Origin: Bilamarchaeum sp050303335
Lineage (GTDB): Archaea; Micrarchaeota; Micrarchaeia; Anstonellales; Bilamarchaeaceae
Reading direction: 5' to 3'
Length of the DNA stretch: 64,000 bases
NCBI GenBank assembly: GCA_050303335.1
Contig: JBNLBN010000001.1
Coordinates: 43,453-107,452 of the forward strand
Positions 5,886-15,205 of this stretch are shown here, in pieces. The position numbers and the translations under genes were made by a program. The stretch's first letter is position 1. Each line of letters opens with the position of its first letter. The notes beneath the pieces are model-generated. The model made no database searches and was not told the origin of the DNA. It saw nothing but the letters and a program-made list of their open reading frames with translations.

Positions 5886-8849
5886 ATGCTTTCATTTGAT
5901 ATTCTGACATTCCTATTTTGGGTACTTGTATCCACGTTCATCCCGGGGGCGATCCTCGGCTTCGCTCTTTTTAAGAGCTTCAACAACATCGAGAAAAAGA
6001 TCATGGGTTTTGCCGTGGCCTTCATAAGCCTGCCGCTTATCCCGTTCCTGCTTAATCTTTTATTGGGAATCAAGTATTCCTATGAACTTGCACTTCTTTC
6101 AGTTGCAATAATTTACATAATATCAATTGCACTATTTGTATACAACAAGAGTTACAAGGAAATCCGGCTCCCGAAAATGGACCGGGAACTTGCAATCACA
6201 GTTGCCCTTATCCTCATATTGGTGCTCTCGTATCTTGTTAGGATCGGGTCATACAGTCCGATTTTCCAGGAACTCGACCCGTACTTTTATACATATTCTG
6301 CACAGCAGCTGATCACTCTCGGAGAAAACCCGCTTGATGACCAGACAGCCTGGTACCCTGAGATGAATGTGAACCACAGGGTAATTCCCGCCCTTTCGTA
6401 TACAGAGGCGATATGGTATTCCCTATATACCGGGGGAGGGGAATATGACAACCTCCTTATGGCAGTGATAGCCGGAATGTATCCGCCTATTGCAGCTGTC
6501 CTTGCAGTGTTCTTCATCTATCTTCTGATCTCTGTCATCGGGACAAGAGAGCTGGGAGTGCTCACTGCAGGAATTGCATCATTCGTTCCGATATTCATCT
6601 ACAAGCTCTCGGCCGGAGAGATGGAAGTCCAGCCATATGCATTTTTTGCCCTGATGTTCCTGTATGCGATGTATGCCATCATGATCACAAGGAAGGACAT
6701 GAAATTCGCAGTCCTTGCGGGGCTCGGATTTGCGGCAGTTTCCCTTGGAAGTTCCAGCCAGCTCCTTGCTCTTGCATCCCTGATGATTTTCGTTGTCCTG
6801 CAGTCAGTTTTCTATTATCTAAAGAACAAGGACCTTGAATTTTTGATTAAATCGAATGCCGTGATTTTCATAATCGGCCCATTACTGGGATCATTCATCA
6901 AGAATTTCTTCATCGCCGGTTCGATTACATTATCTATTGCAGCACCGTTCCTGCTTGTTCTCATCTTAGCAGCCCTTCTCTACTATCTCGGGAAGAACGT
7001 TCCCAGCAGGGATACGCAATACATGATCCTTGCAACTGTAGCAATTCTTGCACTCGTACTCTTTGTCTTCACCCCGCTTGGCGATGTCGTCAAAAAAATC
7101 GGATCGTCAGGATTCGGTTTCGCCTCGTTCAATGCGCCGCTTGACCGGACCATTGCAGAACAGGGCCTTGCATCAGGCGGGCTTGAGCCGCAGCTGGGAT
7201 TCATCTCCTTTACTCCAGATCCGAACAATGTCATAGAGCTTGTGTCCTATGCCGCATTCCTGCCATTTACAATTATTGCGAATATCGTCCTTACAATCAC
7301 AGTTTCACTCCTGAATGCCTTCCTTGGAACATCAGTTGATTTCATTGACCGGGCAAACAGCTTTTCCATGCTTATAATAGTCCTCTTCTGGGCGGCCCTT
7401 TCATATTCCCTTTACAAGATGTACAGGAAGGACGAGGATGACCTTCCATTGTTGTTCCTGGCAATCATCATGCCGCCGTTCCTTGTGGGGATACTCAAGG
7501 CAAAATTCACGATCTATGCAGGAGTTATGCTGGCACTTGCTGTCGGATACCTTCTTTCGGTATTCTCTAAGATCGAGTTCAAGATTCCAGGTCTTAACAT
7601 CAATTCGAATATGCTCATGCTCATACTGGGCGCGCTCCTGCTGGTCGGCCAGTTCACATACAACGGCCTTGCAATTAATCTGGCATACGGTTCATTCATC
7701 CCGCTATACCAGAACGATCCCATGGCACTCCAGGAGAAGTTCCAGGCAATCTGCGAGGACACCTTTGATCCAACCATTTGCGCTGCCGCAGATGATCCTG
7801 TCGGTTATGCGGGCAGGGGGATCAACTACCAGTACGACCAGAAGCTCTGCCTCCTTTCCGTATTCACTGATTACACTTACCTGTCATCAGGAATGGCTCC
7901 TGCTGACCAGAGAACGATAGCATATTTCCGCTGCCAGAGGATATCAGACTACTGGATAGACTCGATGGAATGGATCAAAAAGAACACAGAGCCTGATGCA
8001 CGCATCATCTCTTGGTGGGACTACGGCCACTGGGAGAACTTCTTCGGCCAGAGGAACGCAGTAATCAGGAACGATCACAAGAACAAGGAGATGATCGGCG
8101 CTGTGGCCAACTATTACCTAGATGCAACGCCTCAGGAACTTATATCATACATGAAATCGCACGACAGCGAATACGCATTGTTCGATGTTGAACTCGTTTC
8201 AAGCGGAAACATGCTCGGAGGCAAATACGGTGCGCTGAATTACCTTTCATGCGCGTGGAACAATGAGACCACGGTGGCAAATTCACCAGGAACCTCGCTT
8301 TGCGAGGCCGAACATTTATGGGAAATCATTTATGTTTCGCAGTCTCCATGCACAGTTTCAGCACTTTCCGACAAGACCGGACTCACAGCCTACAAAATAT
8401 ATGCAAACGGGGTCTACAGGCCTTATTATCCGAATGATTGTGTCTCTCCTTCCGACCAGGCAGTTGTATCAGGCTGCCAGAATGCGATCCAGGCAGTCCC
8501 GACCTATTGTGTTGCAGAGGCGATGCTTGCAAACGGGCAACCGGCCACTGCGACTTACTATCTTGATGAAAAGTACCCGAACGGCGACCTGAAGCTCAAC
8601 AAGGCCATACTGCAGTTCCCGTTCTCGCTCCCCAACTCAGTCCATATGGGGCCTGCGACCGGCGTGACCCTTCTTTATACAGAAGATCCGGTATGGCTCG
8701 AGAACGGGGAGATAAAATCAGGCTACGAGGACCGGAAAGGCAAGTTCTATGATTCCAATCTGTACAATGCCATATTCACAGAATCTCTTGAAGGATTCGA
8801 CTTCGTATACGCGACGGACCAGATAAAAATATTCAAAATAGCTGAGTGA
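5886..8849 (+). CDS. aglB: Oligosaccharyltransferase, STT3/AglB type
   Basis: AglB transfers lipid-linked glycans to Asn-X-Ser/Thr sites on exported proteins. The N-terminal two-thirds of the 987 residues is a polytopic membrane domain with more than ten hydrophobic segments. An acidic ELDPYFY motif in the first extracytoplasmic region is probably a metal-binding site, and the diagnostic WWDYGHW lies near residue 709. The remaining C-terminal part is a cysteine-containing soluble domain. Several proteins in this window are rich in N-glycosylation sequons, for example the one at 26905-27951. Confidence 0.93.
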   Translation: MLSFDILTFLFWVLVSTFIPGAILGFALFKSFNNIEKKIMGFAVAFISLPLIPFLLNLLLGIKYSYELALLSVAIIYIISIALFVYNKSYKEIRLPKMDRELAITVALILILVLSYLVRIGSYSPIFQELDPYFYTYSAQQLITLGENPLDDQTAWYPEMNVNHRVIPALSYTEAIWYSLYTGGGEYDNLLMAVIAGMYPPIAAVLAVFFIYLLISVIGTRELGVLTAGIASFVPIFIYKLSAGEMEVQPYAFFALMFLYAMYAIMITRKDMKFAVLAGLGFAAVSLGSSSQLLALASLMIFVVLQSVFYYLKNKDLEFLIKSNAVIFIIGPLLGSFIKNFFIAGSITLSIAAPFLLVLILAALLYYLGKNVPSRDTQYMILATVAILALVLFVFTPLGDVVKKIGSSGFGFASFNAPLDRTIAEQGLASGGLEPQLGFISFTPDPNNVIELVSYAAFLPFTIIANIVLTITVSLLNAFLGTSVDFIDRANSFSMLIIVLFWAALSYSLYKMYRKDEDDLPLLFLAIIMPPFLVGILKAKFTIYAGVMLALAVGYLLSVFSKIEFKIPGLNINSNMLMLILGALLLVGQFTYNGLAINLAYGSFIPLYQNDPMALQEKFQAICEDTFDPTICAAADDPVGYAGRGINYQYDQKLCLLSVFTDYTYLSSGMAPADQRTIAYFRCQRISDYWIDSMEWIKKNTEPDARIISWWDYGHWENFFGQRNAVIRNDHKNKEMIGAVANYYLDATPQELISYMKSHDSEYALFDVELVSSGNMLGGKYGALNYLSCAWNNETTVANSPGTSLCEAEHLWEIIYVSQSPCTVSALSDKTGLTAYKIYANGVYRPYYPNDCVSPSDQAVVSGCQNAIQAVPTYCVAEAMLANGQPATATYYLDEKYPNGDLKLNKAILQFPFSLPNSVHMGPATGVTLLYTEDPVWLENGEIKSGYEDRKGKFYDSNLYNAIFTESLEGFDFVYATDQIKIFKIAE

Positions 8850-8850
8850 A

Positions 8851-10164
8851 ATGTATTCAAAAAAAATCACAGAGGAACTCAAGAAGAAAAAGATCGACAT
8901 CGGCGACACGGTCAGCGTAACTTCAAAAGGAAAGCTTTTCGAGGGGCTCCTGATGCCGAAACCGGACCTCGGCGATCCTGAGGTCCTTGTCCTGAAATTG
9001 TCAAGCGGATACAATATCGGCATAACCCCAGAATCAATAGATCTTGTCGCAACTACCGGCTCAAGGTATTCCGAAGAGGATCCTCCTGAAGCGGCAAAAG
9101 ACGGAGACATCGCGATTCTCGGATGCGGAGGGACCATTGCATCCAAAATAGAATACACGACCGGTGCAGTGTACCCGTCCATCCGCCCGAAGGAACTTCG
9201 TGCTGCTTTCCCTGAACTTTCAAAATGGCCCATCCACTCAAGGCAGATCTTTTCCCTTTTTTCGGACGACATGAATTCCTACCACTGGAAGATCATAGCA
9301 GATCATGTGGAAGAGGAAATTAAGTCCGGATCATCAGGCGTTGTCCTGATGCATGGAACTGACACAATGTCATACACATCATCGATGCTCAGTTTCATGC
9401 TTAAAAATCTCCCTATTCCTGTCATTGTCGTGGGTTCCCAGAGGAGCAGCGACAGGCCTTCAAGCGAGAACAAGATGAATCTGCTCAATTCCGTGTATGC
9501 TTCGACAAAGGACCTTGGAGAGGTCGCTGTGTGCATGCATGCTGATACCAACGACCATTTTTGCTACATCCACAGGGGAACAAGGGTTAGGAAGATGCAC
9601 ACTTCAAGAAGGGATGCATTCCAATCAATAAATTCCAGGCCGCTTTTCAGGGTTGACTACAAGAATGATATTTTTGAAAAAATCGGCGAACCAATGCACA
9701 GGTCCCACAAGGGTTTTGAAGCAAAGAAGAAAATCAACGACAATGTCGCAATGGTATTTGTCCATCCTAACATGAAGCCGGAAATGATCTCTGGGCTTTC
9801 GGATTATGACGGCGTTGTGCTGATTGGAACAGGCCTCGGCCACACGCCTGTTGGAGCCTTCGGGGTCAAGCACGTCAAGGGCATACTGGGTCCTGTAAAG
9901 GAACTTATTGATTCTGACATTCCTGTCGTGATGTCCTCCCAGTGCATCACCGGAAGGATATGCATGAGGGTGTATACGAACGGAAGACTGCTCAAGGAAG
10001 CCGGGGTAATAGGAGATGACTGCGACTGGACCCCCGAAGTCGCATTCACCAAGCTTTCCTGGGTCCTCGGCCAGACAAGGAAGATGGACGAAGTCCGGAG
10101 ACTGATGGAAACGAATATCGCCGGTGAAATATCAGATCATTCAATTCTTGGTGATTACAAATGA
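8851..10164 (+). CDS. gatD: Glutamyl-tRNA(Gln) amidotransferase subunit D
   Basis: GatD is the asparaginase-like subunit that releases ammonia from an amide donor for the archaeal GatDE amidotransferase. A small N-terminal beta domain (DTVSVTSKGKLFEGLLMPK) precedes the asparaginase fold. The two catalytic threonine motifs are GCGGTIASK near residue 93 and MHGTDTMSYT near residue 167. Length 437 is normal. It starts one base after aglB ends and overlaps gatE by ATGA. Confidence 0.96.
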   Translation: MYSKKITEELKKKKIDIGDTVSVTSKGKLFEGLLMPKPDLGDPEVLVLKLSSGYNIGITPESIDLVATTGSRYSEEDPPEAAKDGDIAILGCGGTIASKIEYTTGAVYPSIRPKELRAAFPELSKWPIHSRQIFSLFSDDMNSYHWKIIADHVEEEIKSGSSGVVLMHGTDTMSYTSSMLSFMLKNLPIPVIVVGSQRSSDRPSSENKMNLLNSVYASTKDLGEVAVCMHADTNDHFCYIHRGTRVRKMHTSRRDAFQSINSRPLFRVDYKNDIFEKIGEPMHRSHKGFEAKKKINDNVAMVFVHPNMKPEMISGLSDYDGVVLIGTGLGHTPVGAFGVKHVKGILGPVKELIDSDIPVVMSSQCITGRICMRVYTNGRLLKEAGVIGDDCDWTPEVAFTKLSWVLGQTRKMDEVRRLMETNIAGEISDHSILGDYK

Positions 10165-11927
10165 AGATGGGCCTTGAGATACACCAGAGACTGGATTCGA
10201 ACAAGCTCTTCTGCCAGAACAAGTCCGAACTTACTGAAAAGGAACCAACAGTCATAATCCAGCGAAGGCTTCACCCTGTCCTATCCGAACTCGGTGAAGT
10301 GGATCTTGCATCCAAAGCCGAATTCTCCAAGGACAGGATATACGAATACCAGGCGTTCGAGGACTACAACTGCCTTGTCGAAACTGATGAGGAGCCTCCC
10401 AGGTCGATGAACCTGGATGCGCTTAAGATCGCTCTTGAAATATCGCTCCAGCTCAATGCAACTCCAGTGGATGAAGTCCAGGTAATGAGGAAAATCGTTA
10501 TTGACGGAAGCAACACATCCGGTTTCCAGAGGACTTCCATAATAGCGCTGAACGGACACGTGGACACATCAAAGGGACCGGTAAAAATCCCGACAATAGC
10601 TATAGAGGAGGAGAGTGCAGGGATCGTATCCAACACTGATACCAAAGTCGTATACCGCCTCGATCGGCTCGGTATCCCGCTGATAGAGATTACTACGGAT
10701 CCAGACATTAAGGACCCTGAACATCTTAAGGAAACCGCTGAAAAGATCGGTATGATACTGCGTGCAACCGGAAAGGTCGCCCGGGGGCTCGGAACGATCA
10801 GGCAGGATGTCAACATTTCAACAGAAGGAGGCGCCAGGGTGGAAATCAAGGGCGCACAGGACCTGAAATCCCTTCCAGAACTTGCAAACAATGAAGTAAA
10901 AAGGCAGACGGAAGTTCTGAAGATCATCCATGAATTGAGGGTGAAAAAAGCCATCCCTTTCAAAAGCGATCCGGTGGATGCAACGTCCATATTCAAAGAT
11001 ACGAAATCAAAGATGATCTCAAAGGGCATAAGTTCAGGCTCATCTGTCCTTGCATGCAAGCTCCCACATTTCAAAGGATTCCTTGGAATTGAGATCCTAC
11101 CGGGAAAACGCTTCGGGACAGAGCTTTCGAACTATGCAAAGATGGCAGGGGTAAAAGGATTGATACACGGTGATGAGGACCTCTCAAAATATCCTCTGGA
11201 AAAAGAGGAGGTCACGAGACTTGAGAAGGCCCTTGGAATTACGAAATCAGACGTATTCATCATGGTGGTTGCCCCGGAAGCCCAGGCCCGGCGGGCACTG
11301 GAATTCTCACTCAGGAGGGCCAACATGGATTTTGTCCCGAAGGAAACGAGGAAGGCGAATCCAGACAGCACCTCAAGCTACATGAGGCCCCTTCCCGGAA
11401 AGGCGAGACTGTATCCTGAAACGGACGTCCCGCCGATCAGGATAACAAAAGAGATCCTCGCATCCATTGCGAGTTCAGAATCCCTTGAGGAAAAACAGGC
11501 CCGTCTCGAAAATCTCCTCAACAAGGAAATGGCCAAGAAGATGCTGAAATCAAGAAGCCTCCACATTTTCGAAAAACTTGTCGAATCCGGAGCAGATCCC
11601 ATGCTTGCAGCAACAACGATCGAAAACACGCTCGTATCCCTAAGAAGGGAAGGAGTCGAGATAGAGAATGTTGAAATGGCCCTGGAAAAACTCTTCGAGG
11701 AATTCAGCAAGGGAACGTTCGTGAAGGCAGCGATACCTGATGTTCTCAAGGGAATGGCAAAAGGCGCAAGCGCTGAATCGGTGATAAAGGTCTACCGCCT
11801 GCAGAAAATATCCGGAAAGGAACTCGAAAAGCTTGTGGAGAATGAAGGCCGTGACCTGAAGAAGATAATGGCAAAGTACAGGCTGCAGGTCGATCCGAAG
11901 GAAGTAGCTGCACTGATAAAGAAGTGA
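10161..11927 (+). CDS. gatE: Glutamyl-tRNA(Gln) amidotransferase subunit E
   Basis: GatE activates Glu-tRNA(Gln) and uses GatD-derived ammonia to make Gln-tRNA(Gln). The start shows the GatB/E hallmark MGLEIHQRLDSNKLFC, followed by IARG-like strands, the AspRS-like insertion (FGTELSNYAKMAGVKGLIHGDEDL) and a helical tail domain ending in a YqeY-like region. At 588 residues it is slightly short at the N-terminus but all domains are visible. Presence of GatDE implies that glutamine is charged indirectly in this organism. Confidence 0.95.
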   Translation: MKMGLEIHQRLDSNKLFCQNKSELTEKEPTVIIQRRLHPVLSELGEVDLASKAEFSKDRIYEYQAFEDYNCLVETDEEPPRSMNLDALKIALEISLQLNATPVDEVQVMRKIVIDGSNTSGFQRTSIIALNGHVDTSKGPVKIPTIAIEEESAGIVSNTDTKVVYRLDRLGIPLIEITTDPDIKDPEHLKETAEKIGMILRATGKVARGLGTIRQDVNISTEGGARVEIKGAQDLKSLPELANNEVKRQTEVLKIIHELRVKKAIPFKSDPVDATSIFKDTKSKMISKGISSGSSVLACKLPHFKGFLGIEILPGKRFGTELSNYAKMAGVKGLIHGDEDLSKYPLEKEEVTRLEKALGITKSDVFIMVVAPEAQARRALEFSLRRANMDFVPKETRKANPDSTSSYMRPLPGKARLYPETDVPPIRITKEILASIASSESLEEKQARLENLLNKEMAKKMLKSRSLHIFEKLVESGADPMLAATTIENTLVSLRREGVEIENVEMALEKLFEEFSKGTFVKAAIPDVLKGMAKGASAESVIKVYRLQKISGKELEKLVENEGRDLKKIMAKYRLQVDPKEVAALIKK

Positions 11928-11931
11928 ATCG

Positions 11932-12426
11932 ATGGTCAACCCGTGCGCACTCTGCAAAGCAAACTGCTGCAAGACCTATATCATTACCGTTACATCGTTC
12001 GATGTAAAAAGGATAATTGAGAAGGGACACAAACCGGATTTCGTCAAGTTCCACCCACCAAATCTCCTTGCTTATGATCCTGATTCTGTTCTTGATTTTA
12101 CCGATGATTATCGAGGGGGATTGCTCGGATTCAAGTCACACCCATGCAATTTTATCAAGAACAACAGGTGCACGATATATGAATATTCTCCCCTTTCCTG
12201 CAAGAGGTATCCATTCGATCTTTCGGGTAAAATCAACACCCGCCTCTGCCCGGTCGTCCCGTCGCTGGCATTCCGCCTGACCGGAGTCAGCATTACCCAC
12301 GAAGAAGTGCTCTCAGAATATAATGAATATCGGAGGATAGTCCAGGAATGGAACAAGTCTCCTGGCAAAAAGAGTGAGTGCCTGGAATTCCTTCTTGAGT
12401 CTACTTCTTTAGCAGAAAAGAAATAA
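11932..12426 (+). CDS. YkgJ-like cysteine cluster protein
   Basis: The 164-residue protein has the N-terminal cysteine pattern CALCKANCC and later cysteines in HPCNFIKNNRCTIYEYSPLSCKRYPF and LCP, which is the arrangement of the YkgJ/UPF0153 family, thought to bind zinc or an Fe-S cluster. The molecular function is not established. It follows gatE by 4 bp, so it is probably in the same transcript. Its 3' end overlaps the convergent znuB-like gene by 26 bp. Confidence 0.85.
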   Translation: MVNPCALCKANCCKTYIITVTSFDVKRIIEKGHKPDFVKFHPPNLLAYDPDSVLDFTDDYRGGLLGFKSHPCNFIKNNRCTIYEYSPLSCKRYPFDLSGKINTRLCPVVPSLAFRLTGVSITHEEVLSEYNEYRRIVQEWNKSPGKKSECLEFLLESTSLAEKK

Positions 12427-13198
12427 CAAACAGGATTATAGACACCATAACAATGGCGCCTCCTGATGCCAGGTCAAACCAGAATGAAAGGAACAATCCG
12501 AGGACAACAGATGTCAGGCCGAATATGGCAGAAAGTACGAGCGTTCCGCCAAAAGACCGTGAAACCTGAAGAGCAGCTGCAGGAGGTATGATCAGAAAAG
12601 ATGAGATAAGTATTATCCCTACTATCCTTATTGATATGACTACGACGACAGCGGTTAGCACTATCAGTAATGTGTTCAGCCTTTTTACAGGAACCCCAGA
12701 TACCCTTGCACTCGTCTCGTCAAAGCACATGTACATGAGGTCCTTGCTGTAAACCAGGAGCAGGATTGCTACAATCGATCCGAGTCCGAGTGCCATTATC
12801 ACGTCCTCTTCACTTATGGAAATGATGTTTCCGAAAAGGAAATAGTGCAGGTCCACGGAAAACCCGTGCGCAAGACTTATCAGTATCACACCAAGTGCCA
12901 GGGCGAATGAAAACACGATTCCTATCGAAACATCCCCGTAAATCTTTGCATAGTCCCTTAGCTTTTCAATAGCAAGAGCAGAAAGGACAGAAAAGACAAG
13001 TGCCACTCCGAAGGGAAGATAATTAAGGAACAATCCGAGTGCCACACCGCCGAATGCTATATGGCTGAGACCGTCTCCTATCAGGGCCATCCTTCGCAGT
13101 ATCAGGAATACTCCTACGAGTGCTGTTGTGATTGCAATGACCGACCCTGCAATCAGGGCCTTTTGCATGAATCCATATCCAAGTATTTCAAACATCAT
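12401..13198 (-). CDS. Metal ABC transporter permease (ZnuB/MntB family)
   Basis: This 265-residue polytopic membrane protein is the permease of a zinc- or manganese-type ABC importer. It shows the family features LILRRMALIGDGLSHIAFGGVALG near the start and the long series of hydrophobic helices with the SRFLIIPPAAAL-like segment (here SSFLIIPPAAALQ). It is the last gene of a four-gene operon and overlaps the ATPase gene by ATGA. Which metal is carried cannot be read from the permease. Confidence 0.92.
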   Translation of the reverse strand: MMFEILGYGFMQKALIAGSVIAITTALVGVFLILRRMALIGDGLSHIAFGGVALGLFLNYLPFGVALVFSVLSALAIEKLRDYAKIYGDVSIGIVFSFALALGVILISLAHGFSVDLHYFLFGNIISISEEDVIMALGLGSIVAILLLVYSKDLMYMCFDETSARVSGVPVKRLNTLLIVLTAVVVVISIRIVGIILISSFLIIPPAAALQVSRSFGGTLVLSAIFGLTSVVLGLFLSFWFDLASGGAIVMVSIILFVISFLLKK

Positions 13199-13917
13199 AT
13201 CCTCTCTGTAAGTTCCCAGATCTTCTCCTTGTTGAACTTTTGCGGATCTCCGTCAAAGACCACTTTCCTGTTAAGTACTATGACCCTGTTCACATGCTGG
13301 AGCACCTGCCCGATGTCATGCGTTATCAGGATTATTGTTATCTCCATTTCCTTGTTCAGCTTCTGCAGGAGGTCATAGAAGCTGTGCTGGCTGTTGTAAT
13401 CCATAGCAGCAGTAGGTTCATCGAGGAACAGTATCTCCGCGTTTCCTGCAAGAGTTTTTGCAATGAACACCCTTTGTCTCTGTCCTCCTGAAAGAGATCC
13501 GATCCTCCTGTCTTTCAGGTCGTAGATTCCTACGATTTTCATGGCCTCAATTGCCGCCTTCCTGTCCTCATTATCGAAGCTGCGAAGTATCCCCTTCTTT
13601 CTGGACAGCCTGCCCATCAGGACCACTTCCATTACAGTTGCAGGAAATTTGAAATCAAAGTCCTCGACCGTCTGCTGGACATACCCAATCTTCTGCCAGT
13701 CATTGAAAGTTCCAATGTCATTTCCGAGGATACGTATTGATCCTGTATTTGGTTCCAGCAGGCCGAGCGAAAGTTTCATGAGGGTGGATTTTCCAGTACC
13801 GTTGTGCCCAAGAAGGGCGACGAATGCACCTTTCTTGATTTTCAGTTCAATCTTGTCAAGCACCTTGTGCTCGCCATATGAAAAATCAACATCAGAAAAT
13901 ACCAGGGAATCACTCAC
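13195..13917 (-). CDS. Metal ABC transporter ATP-binding protein (ZnuC/MntA family)
   Basis: The 240-residue ATPase has Walker A GHNGTGKST, the signature LSGGQRQRV, Walker B EILFLDEP and the switch histidine in ILITHD. Length and layout are standard for a single-domain ABC importer ATPase. It sits between the binding protein and permease genes, overlapping the former by 8 bp and the latter by 4 bp. Confidence 0.95.
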   Translation of the reverse strand: MSDSLVFSDVDFSYGEHKVLDKIELKIKKGAFVALLGHNGTGKSTLMKLSLGLLEPNTGSIRILGNDIGTFNDWQKIGYVQQTVEDFDFKFPATVMEVVLMGRLSRKKGILRSFDNEDRKAAIEAMKIVGIYDLKDRRIGSLSGGQRQRVFIAKTLAGNAEILFLDEPTAAMDYNSQHSFYDLLQKLNKEMEITIILITHDIGQVLQHVNRVIVLNRKVVFDGDPQKFNKEKIWELTERI

Positions 13918-14761
13918 AGTCCAGCGCCTCCTTCATTGTGACAAGATTCTGATCCATTACTTCTATATAACTCTTCTGATCTTGTGGCGAATATGCCTCA
14001 ATGGGGCTGAAAACCGCAGTTTTTCCGTCTATCTCGTTTGCAATCGCCTCGGACAGCTTCGGTGATATGTATTCCTCGAAAAATATGTGAGTTGCCCCCT
14101 TCTCCTTTGCTTCCTTTATAAGTTCGTCCAGGTCAGCAAGAGACACTTCTCCCTCGGGCTCGAAGTTGTCAATAATTGCAACCTGTTCAAGCCCGTAGTC
14201 TGCTGCAAGGTATCCGAATGCAGCATGCGATACAAACATTTCCCTGTGCCTGCAGTTTTTTGTCCCTTCCGTATAACGGGAATCAAGTTCTTCCAGTTTA
14301 GCAAGGTACTCTTCCTTGTTCCTTTTGAACACTTCCCTCTTTTCCGGATATTTCCTGATCAGTTCATCTGCAATATGTTCGGCCATTACCCTTGCCTTCC
14401 TCGGGCTCAGCCAGGTATGCGGGTCCTTTACGCCTTTGGTATCAATCAGCGGAATCTTTTCGCTTGCAGATATCACGTAAATATCATTGCTCACAACGCC
14501 TACTGTTTTATGGATCCACAGTTCAAAATAGTCATTCGTGTATATTATTGCATCGGCATTCTCCAGCTTTACGATATCCTGCGGGGTGGGTTCGTATGAA
14601 TGTGCATTGAGTCCCGGAGGAAGCATCAGCCACACTTCGATCTCCTCACCTACAATGCTCCTTGTCATATCGTAGACTGGATAGCTTGTCGTTGCAATGA
14701 ACCCCGAACCTATCTCGCTTGTACAGCCGAAAACCAGGAATAAAAGAATGAGCCATCTCAT
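13910..14761 (-). CDS. Metal-binding lipoprotein (ZnuA/PsaA family)
   Basis: This is the substrate-binding protein of the importer. A lipoprotein signal (MRWLILLFLVFGC) anchors it outside the membrane. Family metal ligands are seen as the histidines of NAHSYEPTP, DPHTWLSP and VSHAAFGY, with a C-terminal acidic ligand expected near AYSP. The histidine-rich loop of many zinc-specific ZnuA proteins is absent, so manganese or iron is as likely as zinc. Its start overlaps the regulator stop by one base (TGATG). Confidence 0.92.
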   Translation of the reverse strand: MRWLILLFLVFGCTSEIGSGFIATTSYPVYDMTRSIVGEEIEVWLMLPPGLNAHSYEPTPQDIVKLENADAIIYTNDYFELWIHKTVGVVSNDIYVISASEKIPLIDTKGVKDPHTWLSPRKARVMAEHIADELIRKYPEKREVFKRNKEEYLAKLEELDSRYTEGTKNCRHREMFVSHAAFGYLAADYGLEQVAIIDNFEPEGEVSLADLDELIKEAKEKGATHIFFEEYISPKLSEAIANEIDGKTAVFSPIEAYSPQDQKSYIEVMDQNLVTMKEALDCE

Positions 14762-15147
14762 CAGATCTTCCTCCCATGGGGGTCAAGCTTCGGCTCACCA
14801 AGGAATCTATAGAGCTTCCTTACCATCTCATCGCTTACTGCATGTTCCATTCTGCAAGCTTCTTCATGTATCTTTCCTTTTTTCATCCCGAGTTTTTCAA
14901 ATAGGAATGTTTCAAGCACCCTGTGCCTGAAGTTCATCTTCTTTGCGACCATTTTCCCTTTTGGGGTAAGATATATCCTGCCGTACCTTTCCTTTTCAAC
15001 ATATCCTTTATCAGACAATTTGGAAAGCGTTATTGCTACGGTGTTTTTGGAAAGCCCAAGCTCCTTTGCGATGTCGATGGACCTGGCACCGTTATCGCTT
15101 ATCTTGTCAATAAGACGGCAGTACTCCTCGATGGTTTGTTTCTCCAT
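14761..15147 (-). CDS. DtxR/MntR-family metal-dependent transcriptional regulator
   Basis: The 128-residue protein has an N-terminal winged helix (SIDIAKELGLSKNTVAITLSKL, KERYGRIYLTPKG) and a metal-binding dimerisation domain with EEACRMEHAVSDEMV and the terminal DPHGRKI, as in MntR/IdeR. It lacks the SH3-like third domain. It is the first gene of the metal importer operon and a symmetric operator lies in its own promoter, so autoregulated repression of uptake by bound metal is the likely role. Confidence 0.93.
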   Translation of the reverse strand: MEKQTIEEYCRLIDKISDNGARSIDIAKELGLSKNTVAITLSKLSDKGYVEKERYGRIYLTPKGKMVAKKMNFRHRVLETFLFEKLGMKKGKIHEEACRMEHAVSDEMVRKLYRFLGEPKLDPHGRKI

Positions 15148-15152
15148 GAAAA

Positions 15153-15176
15153 GTTCTACCTATAGAACATTTTAAT
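15153..15176 (-). promoter_or_regulatory. Promoter and operator of the metal importer operon
   Basis: The inverted repeat GTTCTA-N4-TAGAAC at 15153-15168 lies 6 to 21 bp upstream of the regulator start. A TATA-like box (ATTAAAAT on the minus strand, 15169-15176) is centred 25 bp upstream of the same ATG, predicting a leaderless message. The repeat fills the space between TATA box and transcription start, where a bound DtxR-like dimer would block initiation. Confidence 0.7.
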
Positions 15177-15205
15177 AGCTTTTGCCTGTCCATGTTCGCT
15201 GCCGG

